Assembly (NCBI GenBank): GCA_000995965.1
Contig: LBYD01000005.1
Coordinates: 1 to 54,748 of the forward strand
Direction of reading: 5' to 3'
Length of the DNA: 54,748 nucleotides
DNA from: Candidatus Moranbacteria bacterium GW2011_GWC2_40_12
Lineage (GTDB): Bacteria; Patescibacteriota; Minisyncoccia; Moranbacterales; UBA11712
Shown here: in pieces, positions 42,284-51,780 of the stretch
Numbering within the stretch: the stretch's first letter is position 1
How the letters are laid out: each line of letters starts with the position of its first letter
Notes under the pieces: generated by a model
The model's database searches: none
What the model was told of the DNA's origin: nothing
Seen by the model: the letters and a program-made list of their open reading frames with translations, nothing else
Made by a program: the position numbers and the translations under genes

Positions 42284-43513
42284 TTATTCCACAAAAGTCA
42301 GCGCTTTGCCTTTTTTGGTCCCCCGTCCGGTGCGGCCGATGCGGTGGATATAATCGTCATAAGTCGCGGGAAGGTCATAGTTGATGACATGAGAAACGCT
42401 GTCAATATCGAGACCCCGGGCCGCCACGTCAGTCGCGACCAGCACCTGGGACTGATTTTCTTTGAAGCGCTTGAGCGCGCGCTGGCGCTGGCCGTGGGAC
42501 TTGTTTCCGTGAATTGATTCGGCCTTGAACCCCCGGCTCAAGAGTTTTTTGGAAAGTTTTTCGACTCCGTGCTTGGTCCGGCCGAAAACAAGAACTTTTT
42601 TGAACTCGGGATCGTTCAAAATATTGTGGAGCATTTCCACCTTGTCGAGGCCGCGGACTTTGACGATGTCCTGTTCGACATTTTTTGAAGTGTCCTGGGT
42701 TTTCACAGAAATCGTGATTGGATTGTTGAGAAAATTTTGGATGAGGCCCTCGATGGTCCGCGACATTGTTGCCGCAAAGCAAAGCGTGTGCCTTTCCTTC
42801 GGAACATGCGTCATAATGAGGCGGATGTCGTTGATGAATCCCATGTCGAGCATCTGGTCGGCTTCATCGAGAACCACAGTGGCTATTTCACCAAGACGCA
42901 AACATTTCCGATTGATAAGGTCGATCGTTCTTCCCGGCGTGCCGATAATGAGATTATTGAAATATCGAAGTTCCCGAATTTGGGTGTTGATATTGGCTCC
43001 GCCGACGCAGACAACGGAATAGAGGCCGAGACCCCTTGAAAAAATTCGGAATTCCTGGTCGATTTGAAGCGCCAACTCGCGAGTCGGAGTCAAAATAAGC
43101 GCTTGTTTATCCTTGGCCGCGACAAATCTTTGGATCAATGGCAAGAGAAAAGCGGCCGTTTTTCCGGTTCCGGTGTTGGCAAGACCCACCACATCCCGGC
43201 CATTCAGAATGTGCGGAATTATTTTGTCCTGAATCGGGGTCGGCTGCTGATATCCATTTTTTTCGAGGGTGCGAATGATTCTGGCATCGATTTTGAAATC
43301 GGAAAACTGGTGTTCCGGGACAAAATGCTCCACTTTTTCCGTGATGATTGCGGCTTTGTTGATGAAAGAAGATATATCGAGCGGAGATAATTTCGGCCCG
43401 CCTCTTCCTTGATATCGGCTCCTGCCGCCCGGCCGTCCGCCTCCCCCGCTATTTCTCCGGCGGCCCGGTGAAAAATTCCGGCGCGAATAGTGTTTTGAAT
43501 TATTTTTTCTCAT
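42284..43513 (-). CDS. DEAD-box RNA helicase (RhlE/CshA-like)
   Basis: A 409-aa ATP-dependent RNA helicase. Q motif (QQPTPIQDKIIP), Walker A ANTGTGKTAAF, PTRELALQI, DEAD (VLDEADQMLD), the SAT-like motif appearing as AAT (FAATMS), and HRIGRTGRG are all present. ATG 43513 is preferred to 43525. The N terminus is a 40-residue Arg/Gly-rich tail (SRRNFSPGRRRNSGGGGRPG) likely to bind RNA; the C terminus stops right after the helicase core. It probably acts in ribosome assembly or mRNA decay. Confidence 0.94.
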   Translation of the reverse strand: MRKNNSKHYSRRNFSPGRRRNSGGGGRPGGRSRYQGRGGPKLSPLDISSFINKAAIITEKVEHFVPEHQFSDFKIDARIIRTLEKNGYQQPTPIQDKIIPHILNGRDVVGLANTGTGKTAAFLLPLIQRFVAAKDKQALILTPTRELALQIDQEFRIFSRGLGLYSVVCVGGANINTQIRELRYFNNLIIGTPGRTIDLINRKCLRLGEIATVVLDEADQMLDMGFINDIRLIMTHVPKERHTLCFAATMSRTIEGLIQNFLNNPITISVKTQDTSKNVEQDIVKVRGLDKVEMLHNILNDPEFKKVLVFGRTKHGVEKLSKKLLSRGFKAESIHGNKSHGQRQRALKRFKENQSQVLVATDVAARGLDIDSVSHVINYDLPATYDDYIHRIGRTGRGTKKGKALTFVE

Positions 43514-43644
43514 GCAATAAAGCAATAATAAATGTTATTTTGATAGTTTGTTGATTATATACCAATTATTTATTCTTGTAAAGGTTACGCCGGGGAGGAC
43601 TCAATGAGGAATATGCAAAAAAAGGAGTCAAAGCATTTGATGGT

Positions 43645-45156
43645 CTAGCGCTTGAATGACCCCGAACTTTTCACTTTCCAGGTGTATTTTTTTCCGCGGC
43701 TGAAGCGGGTGGTGAATTTGTTTCTGGAAAGATTGGCTGTGATGCTCACAGACGTGTGCTTTTTCTTTATCTTGATCCTCACTCTTTTCGTCACCGCCAC
43801 TTCGCTTCCCCGCACTCTGGCAAGAGTGATATAGGCTTTTTTTGAAATCAGGCCGACAGCGATAATTTCGTGCCAGTCATCGGAAAAATAATTGAGGTCG
43901 GTGTGCTGGACGGTTGTCATTTCATCGGGGAAAATATCATAATCATTCCCGTTTATATAGAATGACCGGCTGCCCTCAGAAATATCAGCCGGATCGCTTG
44001 CGTTCGAAACATAACCCCCGGGCGCTGAAAAGGAACAGGCTTGTGTCGTTGTGTTTGCGTCTCCCAACTCGTCCTTATCAATGTCACGGTAATAGGTTTG
44101 ATTTTGGGAAATCGAGCTGTCGGCATCGTTGCAATCACTTCCCGAAGGCGAGCCGTCATTATCATAGTCATTATCATTTTGGTCGCTAGCGTTCGTCACA
44201 TATCCCGCCGGCGGGGTGAGCAAGCAAAAAGAAGTTGCAACGTTTGTGCCAAACCCATCTCCATCGGCATCGCGGTAATAGTTTTGATTGGCTGAAATTG
44301 AAGGGTCATAATCGTTGCAGTCCGAATTATAATTCACGCCGTCCGAGTCAGCGTCAAGGCAAGTGATTGGATAATTTTCATATTTCACAATTGGCCCTGG
44401 AGATCCGCCGTTGTCGATCGCAAGATATAAGTCTGCCGAACGGGACATGCAATTCGTTTTAATGGCGATGCCTTCTTGCTGGGCAGAGTCCGGAAGAGAA
44501 TAACACTCGACTATTTCATTAGCCGCGTTCAACTCTATTAGCGCGTTATCCGAGTCAAAGATCGCATACGTGATTCCGGTGTTTGAGCTATAGTCTATTC
44601 CGGAAATATCATCATCATAAATTGCATACGGCGTTAATGTTTCAATATGCTCAACATCTCCGCTAGAATTCAGATTCACGTCAAAAACATAAATTTTTCC
44701 GTCTTCCTGCAAGCCAGCGAGAAAATGTCCGTTCCGGTAGGCCAGACCCTCAAGTCCCTGGTTAGGGTCCGCACTCGACATCCAAGGCGTGAGATCCCAT
44801 GATTTTCCGGTCAATTCCCCCGACCCGGATTGAAGGTCGAATTCCACTATGCTGTCCGGATTCTCAATACCGATGTATAAATACCGGTCATTTTCGGCAA
44901 GCGTGATTCCCTCGAAATCTCCGGCCAATGGCCAAGTATTCAGCGTCGCTCCCAGAGTGCTGATTTCCTTGAGTGTCCCGCCATCCTCAACGACAAAAAG
45001 TGTCTGCCTCCCCTCATGCCAAACTATCCCGCTGGGTTCGGATAAAGCCGCAATCATCGTCCCTTCTCCTCCCGGCCAGGCATCAATAGCAAAACAGCCG
45101 AAGGTAAAGGCGGCAAAAAAGCCAAAAGAAAAAAGGATTGTAAAAAAAAATTTCAT
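43645..45156 (-). CDS. Secreted SdiA-regulated-like propeller protein with Ca-binding repeats
   Basis: ATG 45156 (MKFFFTILFSFGFFAAF) starts a signal peptide; the ORF-track start adds 19 residues. The first 250 residues (EPSGIVWHEGRQTLFVVED, FEGITLAENDRYLYIG, QGLEGLAYRNGHFLAGL) match the SdiA-regulated/phytase-like propeller pattern. Thrombospondin-3-like acidic repeats follow (DADSDGVNYNSDCNDYDP, DADGDGFGTN, DNDGSPSGSDCND). The final 70 residues form a Lys-rich beta domain similar in style to those of the M4 protease and the 343-aa protein. Likely a calcium-binding surface protein. Confidence 0.8.
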   Translation of the reverse strand: MKFFFTILFSFGFFAAFTFGCFAIDAWPGGEGTMIAALSEPSGIVWHEGRQTLFVVEDGGTLKEISTLGATLNTWPLAGDFEGITLAENDRYLYIGIENPDSIVEFDLQSGSGELTGKSWDLTPWMSSADPNQGLEGLAYRNGHFLAGLQEDGKIYVFDVNLNSSGDVEHIETLTPYAIYDDDISGIDYSSNTGITYAIFDSDNALIELNAANEIVECYSLPDSAQQEGIAIKTNCMSRSADLYLAIDNGGSPGPIVKYENYPITCLDADSDGVNYNSDCNDYDPSISANQNYYRDADGDGFGTNVATSFCLLTPPAGYVTNASDQNDNDYDNDGSPSGSDCNDADSSISQNQTYYRDIDKDELGDANTTTQACSFSAPGGYVSNASDPADISEGSRSFYINGNDYDIFPDEMTTVQHTDLNYFSDDWHEIIAVGLISKKAYITLARVRGSEVAVTKRVRIKIKKKHTSVSITANLSRNKFTTRFSRGKKYTWKVKSSGSFKR

Positions 45157-45169
45157 TATCGAAGATGGT

Positions 45170-45589
45170 CTATTGCATGCTTGGATTGCTTTCCTCCGGA
45201 GACGGGAACTCATTTTGCAGGTCTTCCGGATTGGGCATGCTTTTGCGGAAATCCTCTGATTTCTTTTCCCATTCTTCCGCTTCCTTGTTCCATTTGTCAG
45301 CGTTCTCTTTCATCTGCTCCAAATTCGGCGTATATTTTTCGAGTTCTTTCTTCGCTTTTCTGGCTCCCCAAAATCCCAAAGCAGCCATCGCAACAACACC
45401 GATGATCACAATTCCGAGACATCCTCCCAAAATCCATGCCCAGGTATAATTTTTTTTCTTCGGAGGTCCGGCTTCCTCCGATGCTGTCTGCGCCGGGGAA
45501 GGCGCTGGTGCAACTGACTGAACGGGAGGCGGGGTTTGGGCTTGAGATTGATTTTGCGTCTCTATGGGTTGATCCATATTCCTCTTCAT
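45170..45589 (-). CDS. Hypothetical single-pass membrane protein with Pro/Gln-rich tail
   Basis: A 139-aa protein (or 135 aa from ATG 45577). The N terminus is rich in Pro, Gln and Ala (QSQAQTPPPVQSVAPAPSPA), then one hydrophobic segment (AWILGGCLGIVIIGVVAMAAL), then a charged helix (KENADKWNKEAEEWEKKSED) and a Pro-rich end. It begins 29 nt after a good promoter and ends 13 nt before the SdiA-regulated-like gene, so the two form an operon. Function unknown. Confidence 0.75.
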   Translation of the reverse strand: MKRNMDQPIETQNQSQAQTPPPVQSVAPAPSPAQTASEEAGPPKKKNYTWAWILGGCLGIVIIGVVAMAALGFWGARKAKKELEKYTPNLEQMKENADKWNKEAEEWEKKSEDFRKSMPNPEDLQNEFPSPEESNPSMQ

Positions 45590-45612
45590 GGTTAATGATT
45601 ACTCTTATAGTA

Positions 45613-45641
45613 ATTATACCACGCTTGCTGATATATGCTAA
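45613..45641 (-). promoter_or_regulatory. Promoter of the 139-aa membrane protein operon
   Basis: On the minus strand TTAGCA, a 17-nt spacer and TATAAT. It is back to back with the csp promoter. Confidence 0.6.
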
Positions 45642-45686
45642 GAAAAAAATTTTTTTGACAGTATCACGCTCAAAAAGCTTTTTTTG

Positions 45687-45714
45687 TTGACAAATTCTGC
45701 GAAAATGCTATAAT
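45687..45714 (+). promoter_or_regulatory. Consensus sigma70 promoter of csp
   Basis: Perfect TTGACA and TATAAT boxes with a 16-nt spacer. The predicted leader is about 80 nt long, as is common for cold-shock mRNAs whose 5' leader controls translation. Confidence 0.85.
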
Positions 45715-45801
45715 AGTAAACGTTATGGAGCGAGCAATTGTAGCGTAGTCGAACTTATCTTTTTGCATCGCGACCAATTTAAATAATCTCTACACACCAA
45801 A

Positions 45802-46002
45802 ATGGCACAAGGAACTATCAAGCGGCTCACAGACCGCGGATTCGGATTCATCGCCCAAGAAGGCAGTGATAAGGATCTTTTCTTCCACTCCAACGAACTC
45901 CAAGGTGTTGAGTTCAATGATCTGAAAGAAGGAGACAAAGTTGAATTTGAAGTCAGCGAAAGCCCCAAAGGGCCGAACGCGACTCAAGTGAAACGAGTCT
46001 AG
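45802..46002 (+). CDS. csp: Cold shock protein (CspA family)
   Basis: A 66-aa single CSD protein. RNP1 appears as RGFGFIA and RNP2 as DLFFHSN, the RNA/ssDNA-binding strands. MAQGTIKRLTDRGFGFI is the expected start and length is normal. It is transcribed alone from a consensus promoter and ended by a strong terminator. It acts as an RNA chaperone by family knowledge. Confidence 0.95.
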   Translation: MAQGTIKRLTDRGFGFIAQEGSDKDLFFHSNELQGVEFNDLKEGDKVEFEVSESPKGPNATQVKRV

Positions 46003-46011
46003 TCAAATTGA

Positions 46012-46042
46012 CCCCGCCCTCCTCTGAGGGCGGGGTTTTTTT
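46012..46042 (+). terminator. Intrinsic terminator of csp
   Basis: CCCCGCCCTC-CTCT-GAGGGCGGGG is a perfect 10-bp stem followed by seven T. Confidence 0.95.
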
Positions 46043-46132
46043 GACAAAACATCTCTTTTCGTGTATAGAAGGATATACAATAATATTTTGAAGTGGATAA
46101 ATATTTCTGCTCGCGAAGCAGATTTTGTTTTT

Positions 46133-47932
46133 ATGGAAATTCGAAACATCGCCATCATTGCCCATGTCGACCACGGCAAAACGACCATCACCGACGCCAT
46201 CATGCGCCAGACCGGAATGGAAAAAGATGAAGCCGCGACTATGGACAGCAACGCTCTTGAAAAAGAGCGCGGCATCACAATTTATTCCAAGAACACTTCT
46301 GTGTTCTATAAAGATACAAAAATCAACATTGTGGACACCCCAGGCCACGCTGATTTTGGTTCGGAAGTGGAACGGGTTTTGCGCTCGATTGACAGCGTTC
46401 TTCTGGTCGTTGACGCGCAGGAAGGTCCGATGCCCCAGACAAGATTCGTGCTCAAAAAATCCCTTGAGCTGGGCCTGAAGCCGATTGTCGTGATCAACAA
46501 AATAGACAAGCCCGCCGCCGACCCGGAGATGGCGCAGGAAAAAGTTTTTGAACTTTTTTTGGATCTTGGCGCGACTGACGAACAGCTTGATTTTGAAACC
46601 GTGTATGCGATTGGCCGCGATGGCATCGCTAAAATCCATTTGGACGACGATTCAAAGGACCTTTCGCCGCTGCTTGATATAATTCTCAAAAAAGTCCCGC
46701 CCGCCTCCCGAAATACCAGTGCCCCTTTCCGCTTCCAGCCTTTCAGTCTTGGTTATGATAATTTTCTCGGAAGGCTCGCCATCGGCCGAGTGCATGAAGG
46801 AACCATCAGGAACGGCGAAGTTTTTGTGAGAAAACCCGACGGAGAAACCCGCAAGGGAAAAATCATCAAAATGTTCACTTTCGAAGGGCTCGAAAAAACA
46901 GAAGTGGGTGAAGCTTTGGCCGGCGATATTGTGATGGTCGCGGGCCTGCCGGACATTGACATCGGAGAGACTATTTGCGAGAAGGAAAGCCAGGAACCGC
47001 TTCCGGCCATCAAAATTGACGAACCGACTATTTCGCTAAATTTTCTGGTCAATGACTCTCCCTTTGCCGGTCGCGAGGGAAAATTCGTGACGACAAAACA
47101 AATTCGCGAGCGCCTTGAGAAAGAACTGGAAGTGAATGTCGGGCTCAAAATTGATTTTAATCCGCCGGCCGGCGGACCGGAACACTGGAAAGTATTCGGA
47201 CGGGGAGAGCTTCATATCGCCATTCTTCTTGAAAATATGCGCCGTGAAGGATATGAGCTCCAGGTTTCTCAGCCGCAGGTGATCGTGAAAGAAGAGAATG
47301 GAAAGAAACTCGAGCCGTTTGAAGAAGTGACGATTGACGTTCCGGAAAAATCTTCGGGTGTCGTGATTGAAACTTTGGGAAAAAGAAAAGGAGTTATGTC
47401 CCAAATGGAGCAGCGCGGAAATCAAGTCAGGATGATTTTTGAAGTGCCGACTCGAGGCATCCTGGGATACCGGGGACAATTTTTGATAGACACCCGCGGG
47501 GAAGGGATATTTTCCAGCCGCTTTCTTGAGTTTCGGCCTTTCACGGGTGAAATTTCAAAGCGCGATACAGGATCGATGGTCTCGATGGCCACGGGAAAAG
47601 CGCTTGGTTTTTCACTGGCTAACCTGCAGGAGCGCGGGTCCTTGTATATCGAGCCGACCACCGAAGTTTATGAGGGAATGGTCATTGGAAATGTCTCCAA
47701 AGGCCACGATATGGCAGTGAACCCGATCAAAGGAAAACAGCTCACCAATATGCGCGCCTCCGGAGCGGACGAAGCCATCAGCCTTACTCCTCCGCTGAAA
47801 CTCACCATCGAACGGGGACTCGAAATTATGGGCGAGGATGAATATCTGGAGATAACCCCCGAAAGCGTGAGACTGCGCAAGCAATTCCTCACCGAAAATG
47901 AAAGAATCCAAGCCGGACGGAAAAAGAAATAA
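46133..47932 (+). CDS. typA: Ribosome-associated GTPase TypA/BipA
   Basis: A 599-aa translational GTPase. ATG 46133 ([18 protein letters not shown]) is the family start; the ORF track adds 24 residues. G1 is AHVDHGKT, G3 [10 protein letters not shown]4 NKID. Domain II, the EF-G-like III/V and the TypA C-terminal domain ([31 protein letters not shown]) follow. It acts in 50S assembly and stress adaptation. No clear Shine-Dalgarno sequence is seen. A palindromic repeat and a terminator follow. Confidence 0.96.
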   Translation: MEIRNIAIIAHVDHGKTTITDAIMRQTGMEKDEAATMDSNALEKERGITIYSKNTSVFYKDTKINIVDTPGHADFGSEVERVLRSIDSVLLVVDAQEGPMPQTRFVLKKSLELGLKPIVVINKIDKPAADPEMAQEKVFELFLDLGATDEQLDFETVYAIGRDGIAKIHLDDDSKDLSPLLDIILKKVPPASRNTSAPFRFQPFSLGYDNFLGRLAIGRVHEGTIRNGEVFVRKPDGETRKGKIIKMFTFEGLEKTEVGEALAGDIVMVAGLPDIDIGETICEKESQEPLPAIKIDEPTISLNFLVNDSPFAGREGKFVTTKQIRERLEKELEVNVGLKIDFNPPAGGPEHWKVFGRGELHIAILLENMRREGYELQVSQPQVIVKEENGKKLEPFEEVTIDVPEKSSGVVIETLGKRKGVMSQMEQRGNQVRMIFEVPTRGILGYRGQFLIDTRGEGIFSSRFLEFRPFTGEISKRDTGSMVSMATGKALGFSLANLQERGSLYIEPTTEVYEGMVIGNVSKGHDMAVNPIKGKQLTNMRASGADEAISLTPPLKLTIERGLEIMGEDEYLEITPESVRLRKQFLTENERIQAGRKKK

Positions 47933-47934
47933 TT

Positions 47935-47961
47935 CTTTCCTAAGATCCGATCTTAGGAAAG
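47935..47961. repeat. Palindromic element after typA (same family as in rsmI)
   Basis: CTTTCCTAAGATC and GATCTTAGGAAAG form a perfect 13-bp stem around one base, starting two bases after the typA stop. The first 24 bases are identical to the copy inside rsmI. Confidence 0.9.
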
Positions 47962-48000
47962 CTGCGGCTATCTCGATATCCGTCGAGGCAGTTTTTTTTT
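47962..48000 (+). terminator. Probable terminator of typA
   Basis: CTGC...CTCG and CGAG.GCAG arms are followed by eight T. Confidence 0.6.
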
Positions 48001-48135
48001 GAGGCGGAGGTAAGTATTTAAATACGTATTTAAACAAGATATATCTCCATTTTGCGTTTTCTTGCCAACATCTCGGATTACTTGTAAAGTAAGATGGTAT
48101 TTGACCCAGATATATAAACTTTAACAAAAAAACAA

Positions 48136-49161
48136 ATGGCAATGTTTCGGAAAATTTTTCAAAAGAGATGGTTCAAATTTTTGGCGGCGGCGGTTTTGAT
48201 AGTTGTCGCGGTGGGAGGATATTTCGCCTGGAAGACCGGCTACACGCTAAATAAGATCTCCGGATCGGAAAATTCTGCCTTAGGAAGTCTCTTGGGAAGC
48301 GGCGCGACCCCCGATGAGCAAGACGGGCGGATCAATGTCCTTCTGCTCGGGATGCGGGGCGCAAATATGCCCGGCGGAGGACTCCTTGCCGATTCGATCA
48401 TGGTCGCTTCCCTCGACACAAAGAATAACAGGGTCGGCCTGATTTCTGTCCCGCGCGATCTTTGGGTTCAGATTCCCGGCACAAACGAACGCGGCAAAAT
48501 CAACTCGGTCTATTCTCACTGGGAAAGCGGCGGACGCGGCCAAGGTATCGAAAAAATGAAAGAAATGATGGGGACAATCACGGGCCTCAAGATCAACAAG
48601 GCGGTGGCCATCAATTTTGAAGGATTCCGGCAGCTTATCGACGCTGTTGGAGGTATTGACGTCAGATTGCCGAAAGGTTTTTCCGAACCGCTGCAATTCG
48701 TGGAGGGCAATGAATGCGGAGGAGTGTTCACTCTGCCTGCCGGCACGAACCATCTCAACGGTGAGAAAGCCCTTTGTTATGCCCGTTCTCGCGTCACTAC
48801 CAACGATTTCGACCGCTCCAAGCGCCAGCAGATCATTCTTCAGGCGTTGAAGGATAAGATGATTTCTCTCGGAACACTCGCTGATTTCACAAAAATCAAC
48901 AAAATTCTCGATATAGCCGGAGCGAACGTCAAAACTGATCTCACGCCGGAAGAAATGAAAGGCTTTTATGACCAATACGGACAAATGAAAGAAGCCGATA
49001 TCGTCCAGCTCTTCTTCGAAAATTCCGAAAAGGGGCTACTCAGAGTTCCCGAAGCAGGCACGGGCCTCGGCTATGTCCTCGTTCCGATTGCAGGGCAGGA
49101 CAACTATACCCAGCTTCAGGACGCCAGCCGGAATGTATTCAGCAGTGAAACGCAGAAATAG
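48136..49161 (+). CDS. LytR-CpsA-Psr (LCP) family protein
   Basis: A 341-aa membrane-anchored LCP protein. One hydrophobic anchor at residues 14-32, then the extracytoplasmic LCP domain: INVLLLGMRG, LADSIMVASLD (Asp), ISVPRDLWVQIPG (Arg), GKINSVYSHW, VGGIDVRLP, and LCYARSRVTTNDFDRSKRQQ (Arg/Asp). These are the residues that bind the pyrophosphate of polyprenyl-linked sugars. Family members attach glycopolymers to peptidoglycan. It fits a wall-decoration role with the glycosyltransferase and SpoIID genes. Confidence 0.93.
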   Translation: MAMFRKIFQKRWFKFLAAAVLIVVAVGGYFAWKTGYTLNKISGSENSALGSLLGSGATPDEQDGRINVLLLGMRGANMPGGGLLADSIMVASLDTKNNRVGLISVPRDLWVQIPGTNERGKINSVYSHWESGGRGQGIEKMKEMMGTITGLKINKAVAINFEGFRQLIDAVGGIDVRLPKGFSEPLQFVEGNECGGVFTLPAGTNHLNGEKALCYARSRVTTNDFDRSKRQQIILQALKDKMISLGTLADFTKINKILDIAGANVKTDLTPEEMKGFYDQYGQMKEADIVQLFFENSEKGLLRVPEAGTGLGYVLVPIAGQDNYTQLQDASRNVFSSETQK

Positions 49162-49187
49162 GATTTTTTATCAAAAAAACTTTAGAC

Positions 49188-49222
49188 GAAAACCGCCTCA
49201 TGAGGGCGGTTTTCTTTTTTTC
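49188..49222 (+). terminator. Intrinsic terminator of the LCP gene
   Basis: GAAAACCGCC-TCATGA-GGGCGGTTTTC followed by a T tract. Confidence 0.9.
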
Positions 49223-49311
49223 CTTGGAGAGGAATCAGCAGATCGGCTTGCTTTTCTGCGTCAGATTCTCAAGGCAACTTCCGGATCAGCAATCCGACTC
49301 GGTTTCTTGCC

Positions 49312-50343
49312 CTATCTGATCCTGACCGCGTTTTCCCGAGCAGCATCCCCCACTCCGTCAATCGAAATCGTCAAGGGATAATATCCAGTTTGTGAAAAAT
49401 CACTCATATTGAAAGTGCAGGTTGCTTTTTTCCCATTTCTGGAAACTTTTACTTTTATTGCTTCGTAGAATCCCAAAGTGCAAGTGGTAGGAGCGCTGGA
49501 ACTTCTGAAACCGGTCCCTTTCGCTTTGATCTTGAAAGTGCGCTTCCGCGCCTTGTATTTCACTTTTCGGTTGTTGTTCCATTTTATCCTCATTGCGCTC
49601 ACGCTGCTTCCTCTTCCAACCGCCCGGAACGAGCTGAAATGCTGCGCATTGAAAATGAGCGTTCCAGCGGCTGCATCATAAACAGCCCCCAGGTCGGAAG
49701 AGTCGGCTAGCACTCCATCCACGTATATGTCCGGTGTCGCGTCAAAATCCAGATTATACATCGTCAGCACCGCCCCGTAATTCGCGAGTTCCGGCACCAT
49801 TTCCGCATTGAGGCTGATATAGCCATTCTGGAAAGTGAGAAGATTCGGCAAATTCTGCATGAAAACCTGGAACCGATAGGACATAAAATCCAGCGTCCGG
49901 TCGAAATATATTTTTCCTTCACCCGCGCTCTGGAAATAAAGATTGTTCACATTGTGCCAGTCATCCATATCCCAGATATTCGAAGTTTTGCCGTATTGCT
50001 CCATGCTCGTTCGCATTATTTCGAAGCCTTCGTCAAAGTTCTCGCATGTGTTGTAGTATCCCGAAGTCAGAGACGCCACCTGGGCCGGATCTCCGCTCCA
50101 AACTTCTCCGGAAACATCCTGCCCCGCTTCTCTTCTTTTTTCCACATCGTAAGTCCATAGTTCCCCGGTCGCGGCGAGCTCATCAATTTTCGCTTTGCAG
50201 CCGTCAACATCGTTTGGATTGTCCATCGCGGCGAGTGTATCCCAAAAAATATCGTCCTCGTCCGGATTGTCAAAGGCCAGCGCATTTCCCGCAAAACCAA
50301 GCGCCAGAAAAAAAACCAGCGCTCCCACAATTTTTGCTTTCAT
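49312..50343 (-). CDS. Secreted hypothetical protein with C-terminal beta domain
   Basis: A 343-aa exported protein: signal peptide (KIVGALVFFLALGFAGNALA), a middle region with paired Cys (DVDGCKAKI and YYNTCENF), and a C-terminal Lys/Arg-rich beta domain (VKYKARKRTFKIKAKGTGF, then CTLGFYEAIKVKV and CTFNMSDF) resembling an IPT/TIG-like fold. No enzyme motif is seen. Similar Lys-rich tails occur at the ends of the M4 protease and the 503-aa propeller protein, which suggests a shared anchoring or sorting domain. Confidence 0.75.
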   Translation of the reverse strand: MKAKIVGALVFFLALGFAGNALAFDNPDEDDIFWDTLAAMDNPNDVDGCKAKIDELAATGELWTYDVEKRREAGQDVSGEVWSGDPAQVASLTSGYYNTCENFDEGFEIMRTSMEQYGKTSNIWDMDDWHNVNNLYFQSAGEGKIYFDRTLDFMSYRFQVFMQNLPNLLTFQNGYISLNAEMVPELANYGAVLTMYNLDFDATPDIYVDGVLADSSDLGAVYDAAAGTLIFNAQHFSSFRAVGRGSSVSAMRIKWNNNRKVKYKARKRTFKIKAKGTGFRSSSAPTTCTLGFYEAIKVKVSRNGKKATCTFNMSDFSQTGYYPLTISIDGVGDAARENAVRIR

Positions 50344-50438
50344 TTTTTTGTTTTTTTAAATTTTTAATTTTTAAGATAAAAGGGTTGCCTCTAGACTAAT
50401 TAAAATTAAAAATGATTATATTGTCAAGTCAACCTTTT

Positions 50439-50672
50439 TCAGGCAATTCGCGCCAGAAAATAAAACGACCCAACATTCAAGGCCAGGGGCAATGTTGGAG
50501 ATCTTTTACTCGAAATCCACAGCCTTTCCTGAAAAAATTTGATCGTCCTTTGCGAGGCCATGCCAGAGTTTTTTCTGATATTATGATCATCTCCCGCGTA
50601 CTCAAAAAGTTTGACGGATTTGCCCGATTTTTTCAGTTCTTCATCGAGACGCCGGGATAGTTCGACCCATTG
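50439..50672 (-). pseudogene. Remnant of an S9-type alpha/beta-hydrolase peptidase
   Basis: The minus-strand frame reads QWVELSRRLDEELKKSGK, then a block with FEYAGDDHNIRKNSG and TIKFFQERL. This matches the C terminus of prolyl-oligopeptidase/dienelactone-hydrolase-like enzymes, including the catalytic His in DDHN. The frame is closed immediately upstream and no nucleophile domain is present, so only the last 60 or so codons survive. Its fragmentary nature explains the absence of a gene in 50344-50866. Confidence 0.6.
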
Positions 50673-50797
50673 GCGAGAGCCTCTTCAATCGTGAAATCCC
50701 TCCCGGCTATCCGATTCCGGCCGACTAAGTGATAATATCGCGATTGCCAATCCGATAACGGAAAAAATGGAACGACAATTTTGGCAGTTCTGTTCAT
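50633..50797 (-). CDS. Possible 54-aa ORF overlapping the peptidase remnant
   Basis: An ORF too short for the track begins MNRTAKIVVPFFPLSDW and ends YPGVSMKN. It overlaps the S9 remnant in another frame by about 40 bp. It has no ribosome binding site that stands out and no family I recognise. It may be chance or decayed sequence. Confidence 0.2.
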   Translation of the reverse strand: MNRTAKIVVPFFPLSDWQSRYYHLVGRNRIAGRDFTIEEALANGSNYPGVSMKN

Positions 50798-50866
50798 ATC
50801 CCAAAATTTATCATGAATTATATTTTTGAGAAATAATCCGAGCTGGTCAAGTGTATAAAAAAACGA

Positions 50867-51712
50867 GTGGAACCTGAATCAAATCTCATGAATCCTCCGG
50901 AACAACAAGAAAAATCCGCCGCCAGTTGCTGCGATTATCCGGTTTTTGGCATCTATTCATGGCTCATCGGCCTTGCCGTGTTGCTGGTGATCGTGGGAGG
51001 CTATATCGCTTTGCGAAATGGCAGTCCTGCTTCCGAGCAAACGGCGCCGGATGTTGCCAAAGAGGATGGCGCGGCGGGTGAAGCGAGGATTTTGAGTTTT
51101 GAAAATCCAAAAAAATCAGCGCACTACGAAAGCAACACGCCCGGTCACGGCACGACACTTGCCGGGGTCCCGATCAACATTACTATTGATTTCAATTTTG
51201 ATCTCGCGCCGCCTTCCGACATATCCGTAAAAATGGACGGGAAAGAATATGGCGCCGGAAACACTCTGATTGACGCAAACAAACTGGCTATGAGAAGAAA
51301 TATGGAGCCCGGCTCTCCCGACGGATTTTATGATGTTTTTTATAACGCTTGCTGGCCGGACGGGTCGTGCCACGACGGCAAGTTCCAGTTTGCGGTCAAC
51401 CGAACACTGGCGGAAAATTTCACCGACCGGCGAAATCAACCTGAAGTGACAGTCAAAATGAAGGATATCGCTTTTGATCCCAAAGAAATTCGCGTGAGCC
51501 GGGGCGCCAGGATTACCTGGATCCAGGAAGACAGCGCCGAACATTTCGTGAATACGGAAACTCATCCGGCCCACACCTATTTTCCGCCGCAAAATTCCCG
51601 GGGACTGAAATTGGGAGACACTTTCTCAGTTGTTTTCGACCGGCCTGGAATATATCCTTATCACTGCAGCGCCCACGCGAGCGTGATGACGGGAGCAATT
51701 TTGGTGGAGTAG
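50867..51712 (+). CDS. Membrane-anchored CopC-like plus cupredoxin protein
   Basis: A 281-aa protein from GTG 50867, or 274 aa from ATG 50888 (MNPPEQQEKSAASCC). One hydrophobic anchor (WLIGLAVLLVIVGGYIAL) precedes a CopC-like domain (AHYESNTPGHGTTLAGVPIN) and a C-terminal plastocyanin-like domain. The type 1 copper ligands are visible: His in DSAEHFVN, then Cys, His and Met in YPYHCSAHASVMTG. It could bind copper outside the cell or carry electrons; there is no respiratory gene nearby. Confidence 0.88.
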   Translation: MEPESNLMNPPEQQEKSAASCCDYPVFGIYSWLIGLAVLLVIVGGYIALRNGSPASEQTAPDVAKEDGAAGEARILSFENPKKSAHYESNTPGHGTTLAGVPINITIDFNFDLAPPSDISVKMDGKEYGAGNTLIDANKLAMRRNMEPGSPDGFYDVFYNACWPDGSCHDGKFQFAVNRTLAENFTDRRNQPEVTVKMKDIAFDPKEIRVSRGARITWIQEDSAEHFVNTETHPAHTYFPPQNSRGLKLGDTFSVVFDRPGIYPYHCSAHASVMTGAILVE

Positions 51713-51750
51713 GCAGTCAAAATTTTAATATATTTCATTTATCTCTCAAA

Positions 51751-51780
51751 TAGAAAACGCCTTCCGGTGGCGGTTTTTCT
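51751..51780 (+). terminator. Terminator after the cupredoxin gene
   Basis: AACGCC and GGCGGTT arms around TTCCGGT, followed by TTTTT. The stem is imperfect. Confidence 0.6.
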
